A model generated the notes under the pieces. The model was given only the letters and a program-made list of their open reading frames with translations. It was not told the origin of the DNA and made no database searches. A stretch of DNA of 6,210 bases. Source: an uncultured Brevinema sp. (GTDB lineage Bacteria; Spirochaetota; Brevinematia; Brevinematales; Brevinemataceae). Below, in pieces: positions 1-5,901 of this stretch (position 1 is its first letter; each line of letters starts with the position of its first letter). Made by a program: the position numbers and the translations under genes. The stretch is from NCBI GenBank assembly GCA_947040475.1, contig CAMRBT010000092.1, positions 1 to 6,210 on the forward strand. Reading direction: 5' to 3'.

Positions 1-60
1 GGATGAGGGGTTTAGAGAATAACGAGATAATGAACAAAGTGAAATAATCGACATTATTGT

Positions 61-100
61 CTTACTCTAGCTTGCACCTAGCGTAAGCATAGGGAGTAAG
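61..100. repeat. Imperfect long hairpin, possible dispersed repeat
   Basis: CTTACTC (61-67) pairs with GAGTAAG (94-100). Inside it, TA (68-69) pairs with TA (90-91), and GCTTGC (70-75) pairs with GTAAGC (83-88) through one G-T wobble. The loop is ACCTAGC, with only one to two bulged bases. The block is noticeably richer in G+C than the surrounding DNA and has no ORF of useful length. There is no T-run after it, so it is not a standard terminator. It is followed by a short repeated GTAC motif (100-110). It is probably a dispersed noncoding repeat or the structured 3' end of something left of the window; which one cannot be told from here. Confidence 0.45.
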
Positions 101-120
101 TACGAAGTACGCACTGGGTA

Positions 121-144
121 GGGGGTGTTGCGACAGACACCCCC
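121..144. repeat. GC-rich perfect hairpin
   Basis: GGGGGTGT (121-128) pairs perfectly with ACACCCCC (137-144) around an 8-base loop. No U-tract follows on either strand, so a factor-independent terminator role is weak. It sits 20 bases from the hairpin at 61-100 and probably belongs to the same structured or repeated block. Confidence 0.5.
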
Positions 145-217
145 ATGAAAAAAGTAACACCAAGAACTGACTCATCAAATAAAATTAATAATAGAAAATC
201 AAAATACTACCACGCAC

Positions 218-251
218 AAAACCCCCTCCTCATAATAAGGTGGGGGTTTTT
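218..251. terminator. Bidirectional rho-independent terminator downstream of ilvE
   Basis: AAAACCCCC (218-226) pairs with GGGGGTTTT (242-250). After one T-T mismatch, CCT (228-230) pairs with AGG (238-240), leaving a 7-base loop. The plus strand ends in TTTTT (247-251) and the minus strand in TTTT (221-218). It lies about 70 bases past the ilvE stop on the minus strand, so it is the likely end of the binding-protein/ilvE operon. It may also stop plus-strand transcription coming from the left. Confidence 0.8.
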
Positions 252-320
252 AGTTTTAGATTGTTTTGACTATATAATAGGAGATCGTTTTATAAAATAT
301 TTAATCCAGCTAAATATACT

Positions 321-1181
321 TTAAAAAGTTATTGCATGTTCAATAATATACTCTTGAAACATCTTTCTTATCAAGCTAGTTTTTGTGCCAGGAATACTAA
401 ATTGTTGATCATAGACTTGTCTTATTGGCATAATTTCATAAGCAGTACCTGTCAAAAATACTTCATCAGCATTAAGTAAATCTTCAATGCCAAATAATTC
501 TTCTTTTGTTTCCATACCTAACATTACTCCAATATCTAAGACAGCGTTTCTAGTAATACCTACTAAAATACCCGCATCAGGGTGGGGAGTAACCAAAGTA
601 TTTCCCTTGATATAAAAAATATTTGAAGCTGAAGTTTCCGCAACAAAATTATCTGTATTAAGCATAACACAATCATCTCCGCCTTTTGCATGAGCATCTT
701 TAAGTGCTAAAATACTGTTTAGATAATTTAAAGTTTTTGCACGCATCGGTATAGCAACAGTAGGCATACGACGACGATCTATTTTGACTAAGGACATTCC
801 TTTTGCATATTTTTCCTCGGGTATGATGTCATCATCTAACAATATAATTACACGATTTATAGAATACTCTGGAGTTGAAAGATCAATATATGATTGAACA
901 CTAACTGTAATACGTATATAAGCATCTTTATAATTTGCTGATTTTGCAGTTTTTATTACGTCTTCAATAAATTGTTCTTTAGAAATATCTATTTCAAATC
1001 CAAGTAATTCCGCTGATGTATACAGTCTGTCTATATGTTCTTTTAATTTAAATATTTTACTATTATAAATCCTTATCCCTTCAAAAATCCCATTACCATA
1101 GAGCATTCCATGATCCATTACAGAAATTTTTGCTTCTTCTAAACTTGTTAGTACTCCATTAATCATTACAGTTTTATTCAT
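321..1181 (-). CDS. ilvE: Branched-chain amino acid aminotransferase (fold-type IV PLP enzyme)
   Basis: 286 residues, a full-length class IV aminotransferase. It should transfer the amino group between glutamate/2-oxoglutarate and leucine, isoleucine or valine in the cytoplasm, the last step of branched-chain synthesis or the first of breakdown. Visible family features are the N-terminal YGNGIFEGIR block (28-37), the PLP lysine K149 in AKTLNYLN, E182 in the AETSASN segment that contacts the pyridine ring, GITR at 208-211 for phosphate binding, and FLTGTAYEI (242-250). The KTLNYLN form resembles the shorter archaeal/Bacillus-like enzymes more than E. coli IlvE. The start is supported by AGGAG at 1193-1189, 7 nt ahead of the ATG. 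That site overlaps the end of the upstream binding-protein gene (2 bp gap), so the two are co-transcribed and probably translationally coupled. A D-amino acid aminotransferase or aminodeoxychorismate lyase is the main alternative within the fold, but the motifs favour a BCAT. Confidence 0.9.
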   Translation of the reverse strand: MNKTVMINGVLTSLEEAKISVMDHGMLYGNGIFEGIRIYNSKIFKLKEHIDRLYTSAELLGFEIDISKEQFIEDVIKTAKSANYKDAYIRITVSVQSYIDLSTPEYSINRVIILLDDDIIPEEKYAKGMSLVKIDRRRMPTVAIPMRAKTLNYLNSILALKDAHAKGGDDCVMLNTDNFVAETSASNIFYIKGNTLVTPHPDAGILVGITRNAVLDIGVMLGMETKEELFGIEDLLNADEVFLTGTAYEIMPIRQVYDQQFSIPGTKTSLIRKMFQEYIIEHAITF

Positions 1182-1183
1182 TT

Positions 1184-1903
1184 TTACTCTCCTAAATATT
1201 TGACAACTATCTTCTGAATCTCGCCATTATCCATAAGTTGTTTTAAGGAGTTATTAATAGTTTGTAAAAGCTCTTTATTGTCTTTATTAAAAGCAAAAGC
1301 AAATCCGATTTTTTCTTGATTAGGAAATCCACCCAGTATGACTAAATTAGGATTTTCTGCTATATAAGATATGGATGCAAATTTAGAAACAATCACTCCA
1401 TCAATTTTTTTCTGATTGAGGTCTAATATCGCTCCTGTATAGGATTGATATACCATTGTTTCTGTATTAGGAATGCCTCTTGCGATTTGTTCTTGCATTG
1501 TACCTAATTGTACACCAATTTCTAAACCGTCAAGATTATCTATCTTCCATGAAGATATGTTATCTTTATAGATTAATAATACTTGTTGATCTGCTACATA
1601 AATATCTGTGAAATCCACAATTTTTTGTCTTTCAGCTGTATATTGTACTCCAATAACGAGATCAATACTATCACTTTGTAAAGCAGGCATCAGTCCATCA
1701 AAGTTCATGTTCTTAAATTGTGAAGACAATCCAGCATTGCTGATTACAGCTTGAACAACTTCAACATTCAACCCAACAAACTCTGACTTTTCCAGATATT
1801 CAAAAGGTGGATATTCAGCATTAACTCCGACAGAAAGTATAGTTTCTGTTTTTTGACATGATACAGTTGCCACTAGCAATAATAGTAATAATAATTTTTT
1901 CAT
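1184..1903 (-). CDS. Amino-acid ABC transporter substrate-binding lipoprotein (SBP_bac_3 family)
   Basis: 239 residues. It starts with a lipoprotein signal peptide: MKK, a leucine-rich core, then a TVSC lipobox with C16 as the lipidated residue, so it is tethered to a membrane and faces the periplasm. The rest is the family 3 bilobed fold: GVNAEYPPFEY (26-36), GLNVEVVQAV (44-53, normally GFD), DLVIG...TAERQK...DFTDIY (81-102) with R92 as the usual ligand carboxylate binder, and GVQLGT (130-135) at the hinge. The Asp that normally binds the ligand amino group (the Asp ending the DAvivD motif) appears to be S173 in IDGVIVSK, so the ligand may not be a standard alpha-amino acid. This is a by-eye alignment. 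AGGAG at 1915-1911, 7 nt from the ATG, supports the start. It is the first gene of an operon with ilvE; no permease or ATPase gene is nearby, so it must work with components encoded elsewhere or act as a sensor. Confidence 0.85.
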   Translation of the reverse strand: MKKLLLLLLLVATVSCQKTETILSVGVNAEYPPFEYLEKSEFVGLNVEVVQAVISNAGLSSQFKNMNFDGLMPALQSDSIDLVIGVQYTAERQKIVDFTDIYVADQQVLLIYKDNISSWKIDNLDGLEIGVQLGTMQEQIARGIPNTETMVYQSYTGAILDLNQKKIDGVIVSKFASISYIAENPNLVILGGFPNQEKIGFAFAFNKDNKELLQTINNSLKQLMDNGEIQKIVVKYLGE

Positions 1904-1932
1904 AAAATAACTCCTAAAATAGTAATATCTAT

Positions 1933-1961
1933 ACTATAATATAAAAAATATTTTTTTTCAA
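1933..1961 (-). promoter_or_regulatory. Sigma-70-type promoter of the binding protein-ilvE operon
   Basis: Read on the minus strand: TTGAAA (1961-1956), a 17-nt spacer, then TATAGT (1938-1933). Transcription would begin near 1926, giving a leader of about 23 nt before the ATG at 1903. The spacer holds a 14-bp A/T palindrome (1943-1956) that probably makes the DNA curved. Confidence 0.6.
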
Positions 1962-2024
1962 TAAAAGGGATGGATTATTTTAAGTAAAAATTTTAGAATA
2001 TATGGTATTTATCTTGTCATATCC

Positions 2025-2053
2025 TTGCGTTTATAATAAATCTTTGATATAAT
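2025..2053 (+). promoter_or_regulatory. Extended -10 promoter of the NhaC-type antiporter gene
   Basis: TTGCGT (2025-2030), a 17-nt spacer, and TATAAT (2048-2053) preceded by TG at 2045-2046, an extended -10. The 11-mer TATAATAAATC occurs twice, at 2032-2042 and 2048-2058, so a second TATAAT lies 16 bp upstream of the -10. The ribosome binding site AAAGGAG (2071-2077) is 7 nt from the ATG at 2085. The 181-bp gap is shared with the divergent binding-protein promoter. Confidence 0.65.
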
Positions 2054-2084
2054 AAATCAATATATATATTAAAGGAGTATCTCT

Positions 2085-3425
2085 ATGATTCAAGCTAAAG
2101 CCAGTTTTAAAGGACTTATCCCTTTTATTGTCTTTATAGGGCTATATTTGGGAACAGGAGTTTTCTTACAAATGATTGGGACTGAGATGGCATTCTATCA
2201 ATTGCCTTCTCCTGTAGCTGCTTTTGTAGGTATTATTGTTGCTTTCTTCATTGTTGATGGAACGCTAAAGCACAAAGTTCATATTTTTTTAAGAGGCTGT
2301 GGACAAGAAGATATCATGACCATGTGTATGGTATATCTTTTGGCTGGGGCTTTTGCTACTGTCGCTAAAGCTATGGGTGGTGTTGACGCTACTGTCAATT
2401 TAGGGCTTGCCTTTATTCCCCCTCAATTTATTGCTGCTGGGATTTTTATCATTGCAGCTTTTATCTCTACTGCTACTGGGACTTCTGTGGGAGCTATCGT
2501 CTCCGTAGGTCCTATTGCTATAGGACTTGCAGAAAAGAGTGGTGTTTACCTACCCCTCGTTTTGGGAGCTCTTATAGGTGGTGCTATGTTTGGAGATAAT
2601 CTTTCTATGATTTCTGATACTACTATCGCTTCTACTCGTACCCAAGGTGTTGAGATGAAAGATAAGTTCCGTGTGAATTTAGCTATTGTTCTCCCTACTG
2701 CTCTTTTAACGATTATTCTATTATTAATTTTTGGACAACCTACCCAAACCCCTCAAATAGAGGCTCTTTCTTATAATGTTATCAAAGTTCTCCCTTATCT
2801 TCTCGTTTTAGGGATGTCTCTATGTGGGCTAAATGTATTTCTTGTGTTACTAAGTGGTATTATCGCCTCAGGAATTGTTGGTCTAGCTTATGGAGATTTT
2901 GGACTCTTGGGATTTAGTACAAATATCTACAATGGTTTTACAAGCATGAACGAGATCTTCATTTTATCTCTTTTTACTGGAGGACTAGCGGGTCTTGTTA
3001 TCCAAGCCGGTGGTATTACATGGCTCCTTGAAAAAGTAGAAAAACTCATTAAAGGTCCAAAAAGTGCGGAACTCGGTATCGCCACCCTAGTCAGTCTTAC
3101 CGACATTGCTGTGGCAAACAATACCGTCGCTATTATCATCAATGGTTCTATCGCAAAACAACTCAGTAACAAATACAAAGTCGACCCTCGTCGTACTTCT
3201 ACTCTTTTAGATGTCTTTGCTTGTATTTGGCAAGGGATCATTCCTTATGGTGCTCAAATGCTCATCATGTTAAAATTCACAGAAGGAAGTGTTGGCTTTT
3301 CTATGGTATTTCCTTTCTTATGGTATCAAGGTCTTCTAGCTATTTTTGCAATTTCATCAATATTTGTTCCTTTTGCAAATCAATATATTAAGAAAAATCC
3401 TTGGAACTGGGATAGCCAATCGTAG
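2085..3425 (+). CDS. nhaC: NhaC-family Na+/H+ antiporter
   Basis: 446 residues and very hydrophobic, with about 11 to 13 membrane helices by eye, the usual length for the family. It should exchange sodium for protons across the cytoplasmic membrane, for sodium and pH homeostasis. Signatures are TGTSVGAI (131-138), the strongly conserved GGAMFGDNLSMISDTTIAST stretch (165-184) with acidic residues D171 and D178, the SLTDIAVANNTVAI region (337-350), and GIIPYGAQ (384-391) near the C-terminus. AAAGGAG 7 nt upstream fixes the start. It has its own promoter and is followed by hairpin repeats and a terminator, so it is probably monocistronic. The family also includes malate/lactate-type exchangers (MleN) and amino-acid exchangers, so the substrate is less certain than the family. 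An open frame in reverse inside it (about 2927-3241) is only a shadow. Confidence 0.88.
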   Translation: MIQAKASFKGLIPFIVFIGLYLGTGVFLQMIGTEMAFYQLPSPVAAFVGIIVAFFIVDGTLKHKVHIFLRGCGQEDIMTMCMVYLLAGAFATVAKAMGGVDATVNLGLAFIPPQFIAAGIFIIAAFISTATGTSVGAIVSVGPIAIGLAEKSGVYLPLVLGALIGGAMFGDNLSMISDTTIASTRTQGVEMKDKFRVNLAIVLPTALLTIILLLIFGQPTQTPQIEALSYNVIKVLPYLLVLGMSLCGLNVFLVLLSGIIASGIVGLAYGDFGLLGFSTNIYNGFTSMNEIFILSLFTGGLAGLVIQAGGITWLLEKVEKLIKGPKSAELGIATLVSLTDIAVANNTVAIIINGSIAKQLSNKYKVDPRRTSTLLDVFACIWQGIIPYGAQMLIMLKFTEGSVGFSMVFPFLWYQGLLAIFAISSIFVPFANQYIKKNPWNWDSQS

Positions 3426-3500
3426 AAACAGGATGTTTCGTACTTTTTACAGACAGGGATGTCTGCGAGTAAAAAAGTAAATAAAAGGATGTTTCGTACT
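3425..3500. repeat. Cluster of short hairpin and direct repeats downstream of nhaC
   Basis: AGGATGTTTCGTACT occurs at 3430-3444 and again at 3486-3500, 56 bp apart. The first copy sits in a small hairpin, GAAAC (3425-3429) with GTTTC (3435-3439). Between the copies lies a hairpin of the same design, CAGAC (3450-3454), loop AGGGAT, GTCTG (3461-3465). The third unit lacks its left arm. This arm-AGG(G)AT-arm design suggests a small dispersed noncoding repeat. No long U-run follows these hairpins; the real terminator comes after them. Confidence 0.6.
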
Positions 3501-3521
3501 CTTACAAAATCTTTATAAACT

Positions 3522-3558
3522 AAAAAACACTACCTTATTGATTGGGGTGGTGTTTTTT
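3522..3558. terminator. Rho-independent terminator of nhaC
   Basis: AAAAAACACTACC (3522-3534) pairs with GGTGGTGTTTTTT (3546-3558) through a 13-bp stem with one T-G wobble and an 11-base loop. The six T's at 3553-3558 form the U-tract on the plus strand. The A-run on the left arm would also serve minus-strand transcripts. Confidence 0.85.
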
Positions 3559-3567
3559 GATTGATTA

Positions 3568-3596
3568 TTGATATTATAATTATCTTATGATATAAT
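3568..3596 (+). promoter_or_regulatory. Extended -10 promoter of the unknown membrane-anchored gene
   Basis: TTGATA (3568-3573), a 17-nt spacer, and TATAAT (3591-3596) with an upstream TG at 3588-3589. As in the nhaC promoter, an extra TATAAT (3575-3580) lies exactly 16 bp before the -10; the two 27-bp segments match at about 20 positions. AGAAGG (3613-3618) lies 6 nt before the ATG at 3625. Confidence 0.65.
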
Positions 3597-3624
3597 AAGT
3601 ATATATAAATTAAGAAGGTTACTA

Positions 3625-4302
3625 ATGAAAAACATCTTCAACAATCAACGCATAGGCTGGATACTATTTATAATGCTAATAGCTGGATATAGTGCTTATT
3701 ACTACAAAACAGAAGTACTATCCCTACAGCTTTTTGATAGTACTCCTATCGTGGCTAATGACTTTAATACAGTACTCTATGATACTGATGGTAAACTGAG
3801 AGATCTAGACTATATCGTCAGCGAGTATAAAAAGTTTTTTACAGGCTCAGAGTGGGAGAATATGCCTGACTTCGAGCGTAGAGATGAGTCTGATAGAGTA
3901 GTTTTTTGCTCTAACTATGATAAAGATAATTATGAGATTTCATCTGTGTTTTCATCTTTTCCTAGTGAAAATCAAACATTATCTATATTTATGACATATC
4001 CCTATGAAACAGGGCGAGAAAAGATATCAGAGATGATGTCCCATATAAAACCTGGATTTAAAGTCTTTGGCTCTATGTATACTAAGGATAGAAAATTATT
4101 ACAAGAAATCTTTGATGATATCCCTCTATTATTTACCCAATATATGGAGCAAGATGATCTTAATGAAGAATTAGAAAAACAATATACAGTAAAAAATTCC
4201 AATTTATCCAGAGAAGCGTATGCTATATATATATATATATATAGAAATACTGATACAAAATTACACTATGTTATTTTATTAAATAAACTAGTAGAAAAAT
4301 AG
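3625..4302 (+). CDS. Membrane-anchored protein of unknown function
   Basis: 225 residues; I do not recognise the family. The N-terminus has a short basic head (MKNIFNNQR) and one hydrophobic segment at about 11-27, which lacks a lipobox and looks like a membrane anchor or uncleaved signal. The remainder is soluble, rich in charged and aromatic residues, and has a single cysteine (C95). An acidic stretch follows at about 172-185 (MEQDDLNEELEKQ region). Residues 201-206 are IYIYIY, encoded by a (TA)10 tract, and only 19 residues follow it. The gene has its own promoter and an upstream terminator, so it is transcribed separately from nhaC. Codon use and A+T content look like those of the neighbours. 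An open reverse frame inside it (about 4002-4202) is a shadow. That it is a real gene is supported by the ribosome binding site, promoter and length; no function can be given. Confidence 0.75.
   Translation: MKNIFNNQRIGWILFIMLIAGYSAYYYKTEVLSLQLFDSTPIVANDFNTVLYDTDGKLRDLDYIVSEYKKFFTGSEWENMPDFERRDESDRVVFCSNYDKDNYEISSVFSSFPSENQTLSIFMTYPYETGREKISEMMSHIKPGFKVFGSMYTKDRKLLQEIFDDIPLLFTQYMEQDDLNEELEKQYTVKNSNLSREAYAIYIYIYRNTDTKLHYVILLNKLVEK
4224..4243. repeat. (TA)10 dinucleotide tract inside a coding region
   Basis: Ten uninterrupted TA units lie within codons 200-207 of the unknown gene. Loss of one unit would create a TAG stop right after the tract. Gain of one unit would replace the last 19 residues with a different tail of 12 residues (EILIQNYTMLFY). 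The tract could therefore slip and alter the C-terminus. Confidence 0.9.
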
Positions 4303-4316
4303 GAGATAAAATTATT

Positions 4317-4346
4317 ATGAAAAAATGGATAAACAATATCATTTGA
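4317..4346 (+). other. Nine-codon ORF (MKKWINNII) with a ribosome binding site
   Basis: AGGAG (4301-4305) overlaps the stop of the preceding gene and lies 11 nt before ATG at 4317; the frame ends with TGA at 4344-4346. It could be a leader-like peptide or the decayed start of a lost gene. Its TGA overlaps the -35 box of the next promoter. It is too short to support as a functional gene. Confidence 0.2.
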
Positions 4347-4371
4347 CAATCAACCATATCTAATATATAAT
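4343..4371 (+). promoter_or_regulatory. Perfect consensus sigma-70 promoter of the BI-1-like gene
   Basis: TTGACA (4343-4348), exactly 17 nt, then TATAAT (4366-4371), a full consensus match. Transcription should start near 4378, giving a leader of about 74 nt before the chosen start at 4452. Confidence 0.8.
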
Positions 4372-4379
4372 ATTAAATA

Positions 4380-4397
4380 ATATATGAGTCCATATAT
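4380..4397. promoter_or_regulatory. Inverted repeat at the predicted transcription start
   Basis: ATATATG (4380-4386) and CATATAT (4391-4397) form a perfect 7-bp inverted repeat around AGTC, starting about 2 bases after the predicted +1. It could be a repressor operator over the start site or a 5' hairpin on the mRNA. The sequence is A/T-rich, so chance is possible. Confidence 0.4.
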
Positions 4398-4451
4398 CGT
4401 GTTTTGCCCCCTAAAGGGTAGACAACGACCATGGTTCTAAAGGAGCAATTT

Positions 4452-5189
4452 ATGGCGAATCCCGCTTTTAAAGAGAGTATTTTAGAAGAATATTCTTACG
4501 CCGATGAACAAGTAATGACAGTAAATGGAGCTGTTAATAGATCTTTATTTTTAACAGCCCTATTAATGATGGCTGGTACTCTTAACGCTTTCATCTTTTT
4601 TTATGTGGATCCTAGTCTTGCTATGACGATAGCTACTGTATCAGGTGTTGTAGGATTTATTACCGCACTAGTTGTTATTTTTAAACAAAAAACTGCAGCT
4701 ATTAAAACACCTATCATTGTTTATGCTGTGTTTGAAGGACTTGCTTTAGGAGGAATCTCTTCTTATTATGAAGCAGCTTTTTCTGGAATTGTTATTCAAG
4801 CAGTATCTATAACTGCTTTAGTATTATTCATTATGCTCTTTCTATACAAATACAGAATTATCAAAGTAACAGAAACTTTCAAAAGTGTTATCATTGGTGC
4901 TACTGCTGCAGTTGCAGTGTTTTATCTTATTGCTTTTGTCCTATCTTTATTTAATATGCCTATCGCATTTTTAAGCAGTAATTCAAATCTTGCTATAGGT
5001 ATTAATGCAGCTATTGCAGGACTTGCAGCTTTTAATTTGTTACTTGATTTTGATTTCATAGAAAAGGGTGCTCAACATAACTTACCTAGATTTTTTGAAT
5101 GGTATGCAGGTTTTGGTTTATTAGTCACTCTAGTGTGGTTATATCTTGAGATTTTAAGACTATTATCAAAAATACGATCTAGAGATTAA
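4452..5189 (+). CDS. Bax inhibitor-1/YccA-type integral membrane protein
   Basis: 245 residues from the chosen start (MANPAFKES). AAAGGAG at 4439-4445 lies 6 nt before ATG 4452, whereas an in-frame ATG at 4431 has no well-spaced site and would put that AAAGGAG inside the coding sequence, so the longer 252-residue form is unlikely. About seven helices are seen, near 31-51, 56-77, 85-105, 110-131, 143-165, 178-198 and 217-238. The N-terminal VMTVNGAVNRS (21-31) and the C-terminal LLLDFDFIEKGA (197-208) plus FFEWYAGFGLLVTLVWLYLEILRLL (214-238) regions are the signatures of the bacterial BI-1-like group (COG4760/PF12811 type). D199, D201, E204 and E216 are candidate ion or proton-sensing acids. 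Relatives such as Bacillus YetJ form pH-sensitive calcium leak channels; the role here is inferred from the family only. It stands alone, between its own promoter and a terminator. Confidence 0.88.
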   Translation: MANPAFKESILEEYSYADEQVMTVNGAVNRSLFLTALLMMAGTLNAFIFFYVDPSLAMTIATVSGVVGFITALVVIFKQKTAAIKTPIIVYAVFEGLALGGISSYYEAAFSGIVIQAVSITALVLFIMLFLYKYRIIKVTETFKSVIIGATAAVAVFYLIAFVLSLFNMPIAFLSSNSNLAIGINAAIAGLAAFNLLLDFDFIEKGAQHNLPRFFEWYAGFGLLVTLVWLYLEILRLLSKIRSRD

Positions 5190-5204
5190 TTTTAATTAAA
5201 CACA

Positions 5205-5241
5205 AAAAAAACAAGCTTATCGATGATGAGCTTGTTTTTTT
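5205..5241. terminator. Bidirectional terminator between convergent genes
   Basis: AAAAAAACAAGCT (5205-5217) pairs perfectly with AGCTTGTTTTTTT (5229-5241), and the stem continues to C5221-G5225 through one T-G wobble, with a 3-base loop. T-runs on both strands make it serve the BI-1-like gene on the plus strand and the L,D-transpeptidase operon on the minus strand. Confidence 0.92.
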
Positions 5242-5263
5242 ATTCACATTTCATTTTATATAA

Positions 5264-5872
5264 CTAATAAATGTATATTATTGTATTAGTAGGTATCATA
5301 TCAAATAATTTTATTACTTCTTTATTGGTCATTCGTATACAGCCATTCGAAGACTTTTCTCCTAAGAGCCCTTCTTCGTGAGTCCCATGAATAAAAATCC
5401 CTCGTCTGTAGGCATCTACATTGCCCCCTTTATTGTAATCTTTTTCTAATCCGTCAAGATGTAAAATTCTCGTAGTTATAGGATCTTTTGGCGTATCTGT
5501 TTTATCTGTATAAATTTTTGAAATTTCGCCAGTATTTTGTTTTTTTACAAATATCGTGCCTATAGGAGCACCATCTCCAACTTTCTCTGCAACCTTAAGA
5601 TATCCTAAAGGTGTTTTTTTACTGTAGATAGCATTCCCCTCTCCAGCCTTTCCCGTAGACACAAGATAAGATTTAAGGATCTTCTGATTTTTGATAAGGT
5701 GCATTTTTTGATCTGCCGTACTAACTATTAAAAAGTAGTCATTGTTTTTATCATACTTATATTTGTCTTCAGCAATGTCTATAATTTCTTGGTATTGAGT
5801 AGTAAATTCACCAGATTGTCCATAAAACACACTAGATAGTCCCAAAATAATCAATAAGGTAAAACGATACAT
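5264..5872 (-). CDS. Secreted L,D-transpeptidase (YkuD/ErfK family)
   Basis: 202 residues. An N-terminal signal peptide (about 1-18, MYRF then a hydrophobic core ending VFYGQ) sends it out of the cytoplasm. The YkuD domain covers about 45-202: YFLIVSTADQKMHLIKN (46-62), KTPLG (86-90), IHGT (161-164) and SSNGCIRM (174-181). C178 is the catalytic nucleophile and H162 its partner histidine, both present, with R180 conserved. Such enzymes make 3-3 cross-links in peptidoglycan or attach proteins to it, and are not blocked by most beta-lactams. The length and the long GAPIGTIF...RILHLDGLE insert match the single-domain proteobacterial type with no LysM or peptidoglycan-binding domain. The ribosome binding site is GAGGG (5880-5876), only 3 nt from the ATG, tighter than in the other genes here. 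It follows a partial gene on the same strand by 29 nt, so the two are probably co-transcribed. Confidence 0.9.
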   Translation of the reverse strand: MYRFTLLIILGLSSVFYGQSGEFTTQYQEIIDIAEDKYKYDKNNDYFLIVSTADQKMHLIKNQKILKSYLVSTGKAGEGNAIYSKKTPLGYLKVAEKVGDGAPIGTIFVKKQNTGEISKIYTDKTDTPKDPITTRILHLDGLEKDYNKGGNVDAYRRGIFIHGTHEEGLLGEKSSNGCIRMTNKEVIKLFDMIPTNTIIYIY

Positions 5873-5901
5873 AATCCCTCTTTATTTTTATAATTAGTAT
5901 A

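Noticed and set aside
3..47. Short open frame ending in TAA at 45-47, possibly the tail of a gene left of the window
   Set aside because: Only 14 residues are visible, with no recognisable motif; it cannot be told from chance.
1..54. Minus-strand open frame beginning with an ATG at 54-52 and running off the left edge
   Set aside because: No ribosome binding site precedes it, the peptide is low-information, and it abuts the structured repeat block.
252..320. Promoter-like TTGAC and TATAAT words with an AGGAG on the plus strand
   Set aside because: The boxes are only a few bases apart and no start codon or ORF follows the AGGAG.
145..321. Plus-strand ORF of about 58 codons starting at the ATG after the GC-rich hairpin
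   Set aside because: It runs through the terminator at 218-251, has no ribosome binding site and no protein-like composition.
2927..3241. 104-codon reverse frame inside nhaC
   Set aside because: It lies wholly antisense to a conserved membrane protein and has no ribosome binding site or family features; it is a shadow frame.
3433..3518. Two tiny frames beginning MFRT within the repeats downstream of nhaC
   Set aside because: Their similarity is due to the 15-bp direct repeat; they are 15 and 9 codons long and lack proper ribosome binding sites.
4002..4202. 66-codon reverse frame inside the unknown membrane gene
   Set aside because: Antisense shadow with no supporting start signals.
4431..4451. 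Upstream ATG as the start of the BI-1-like protein
   Set aside because: It would place a strong AAAGGAG inside the coding sequence; the ATG at 4452 is correctly spaced from it and gives the family-typical MANP start.
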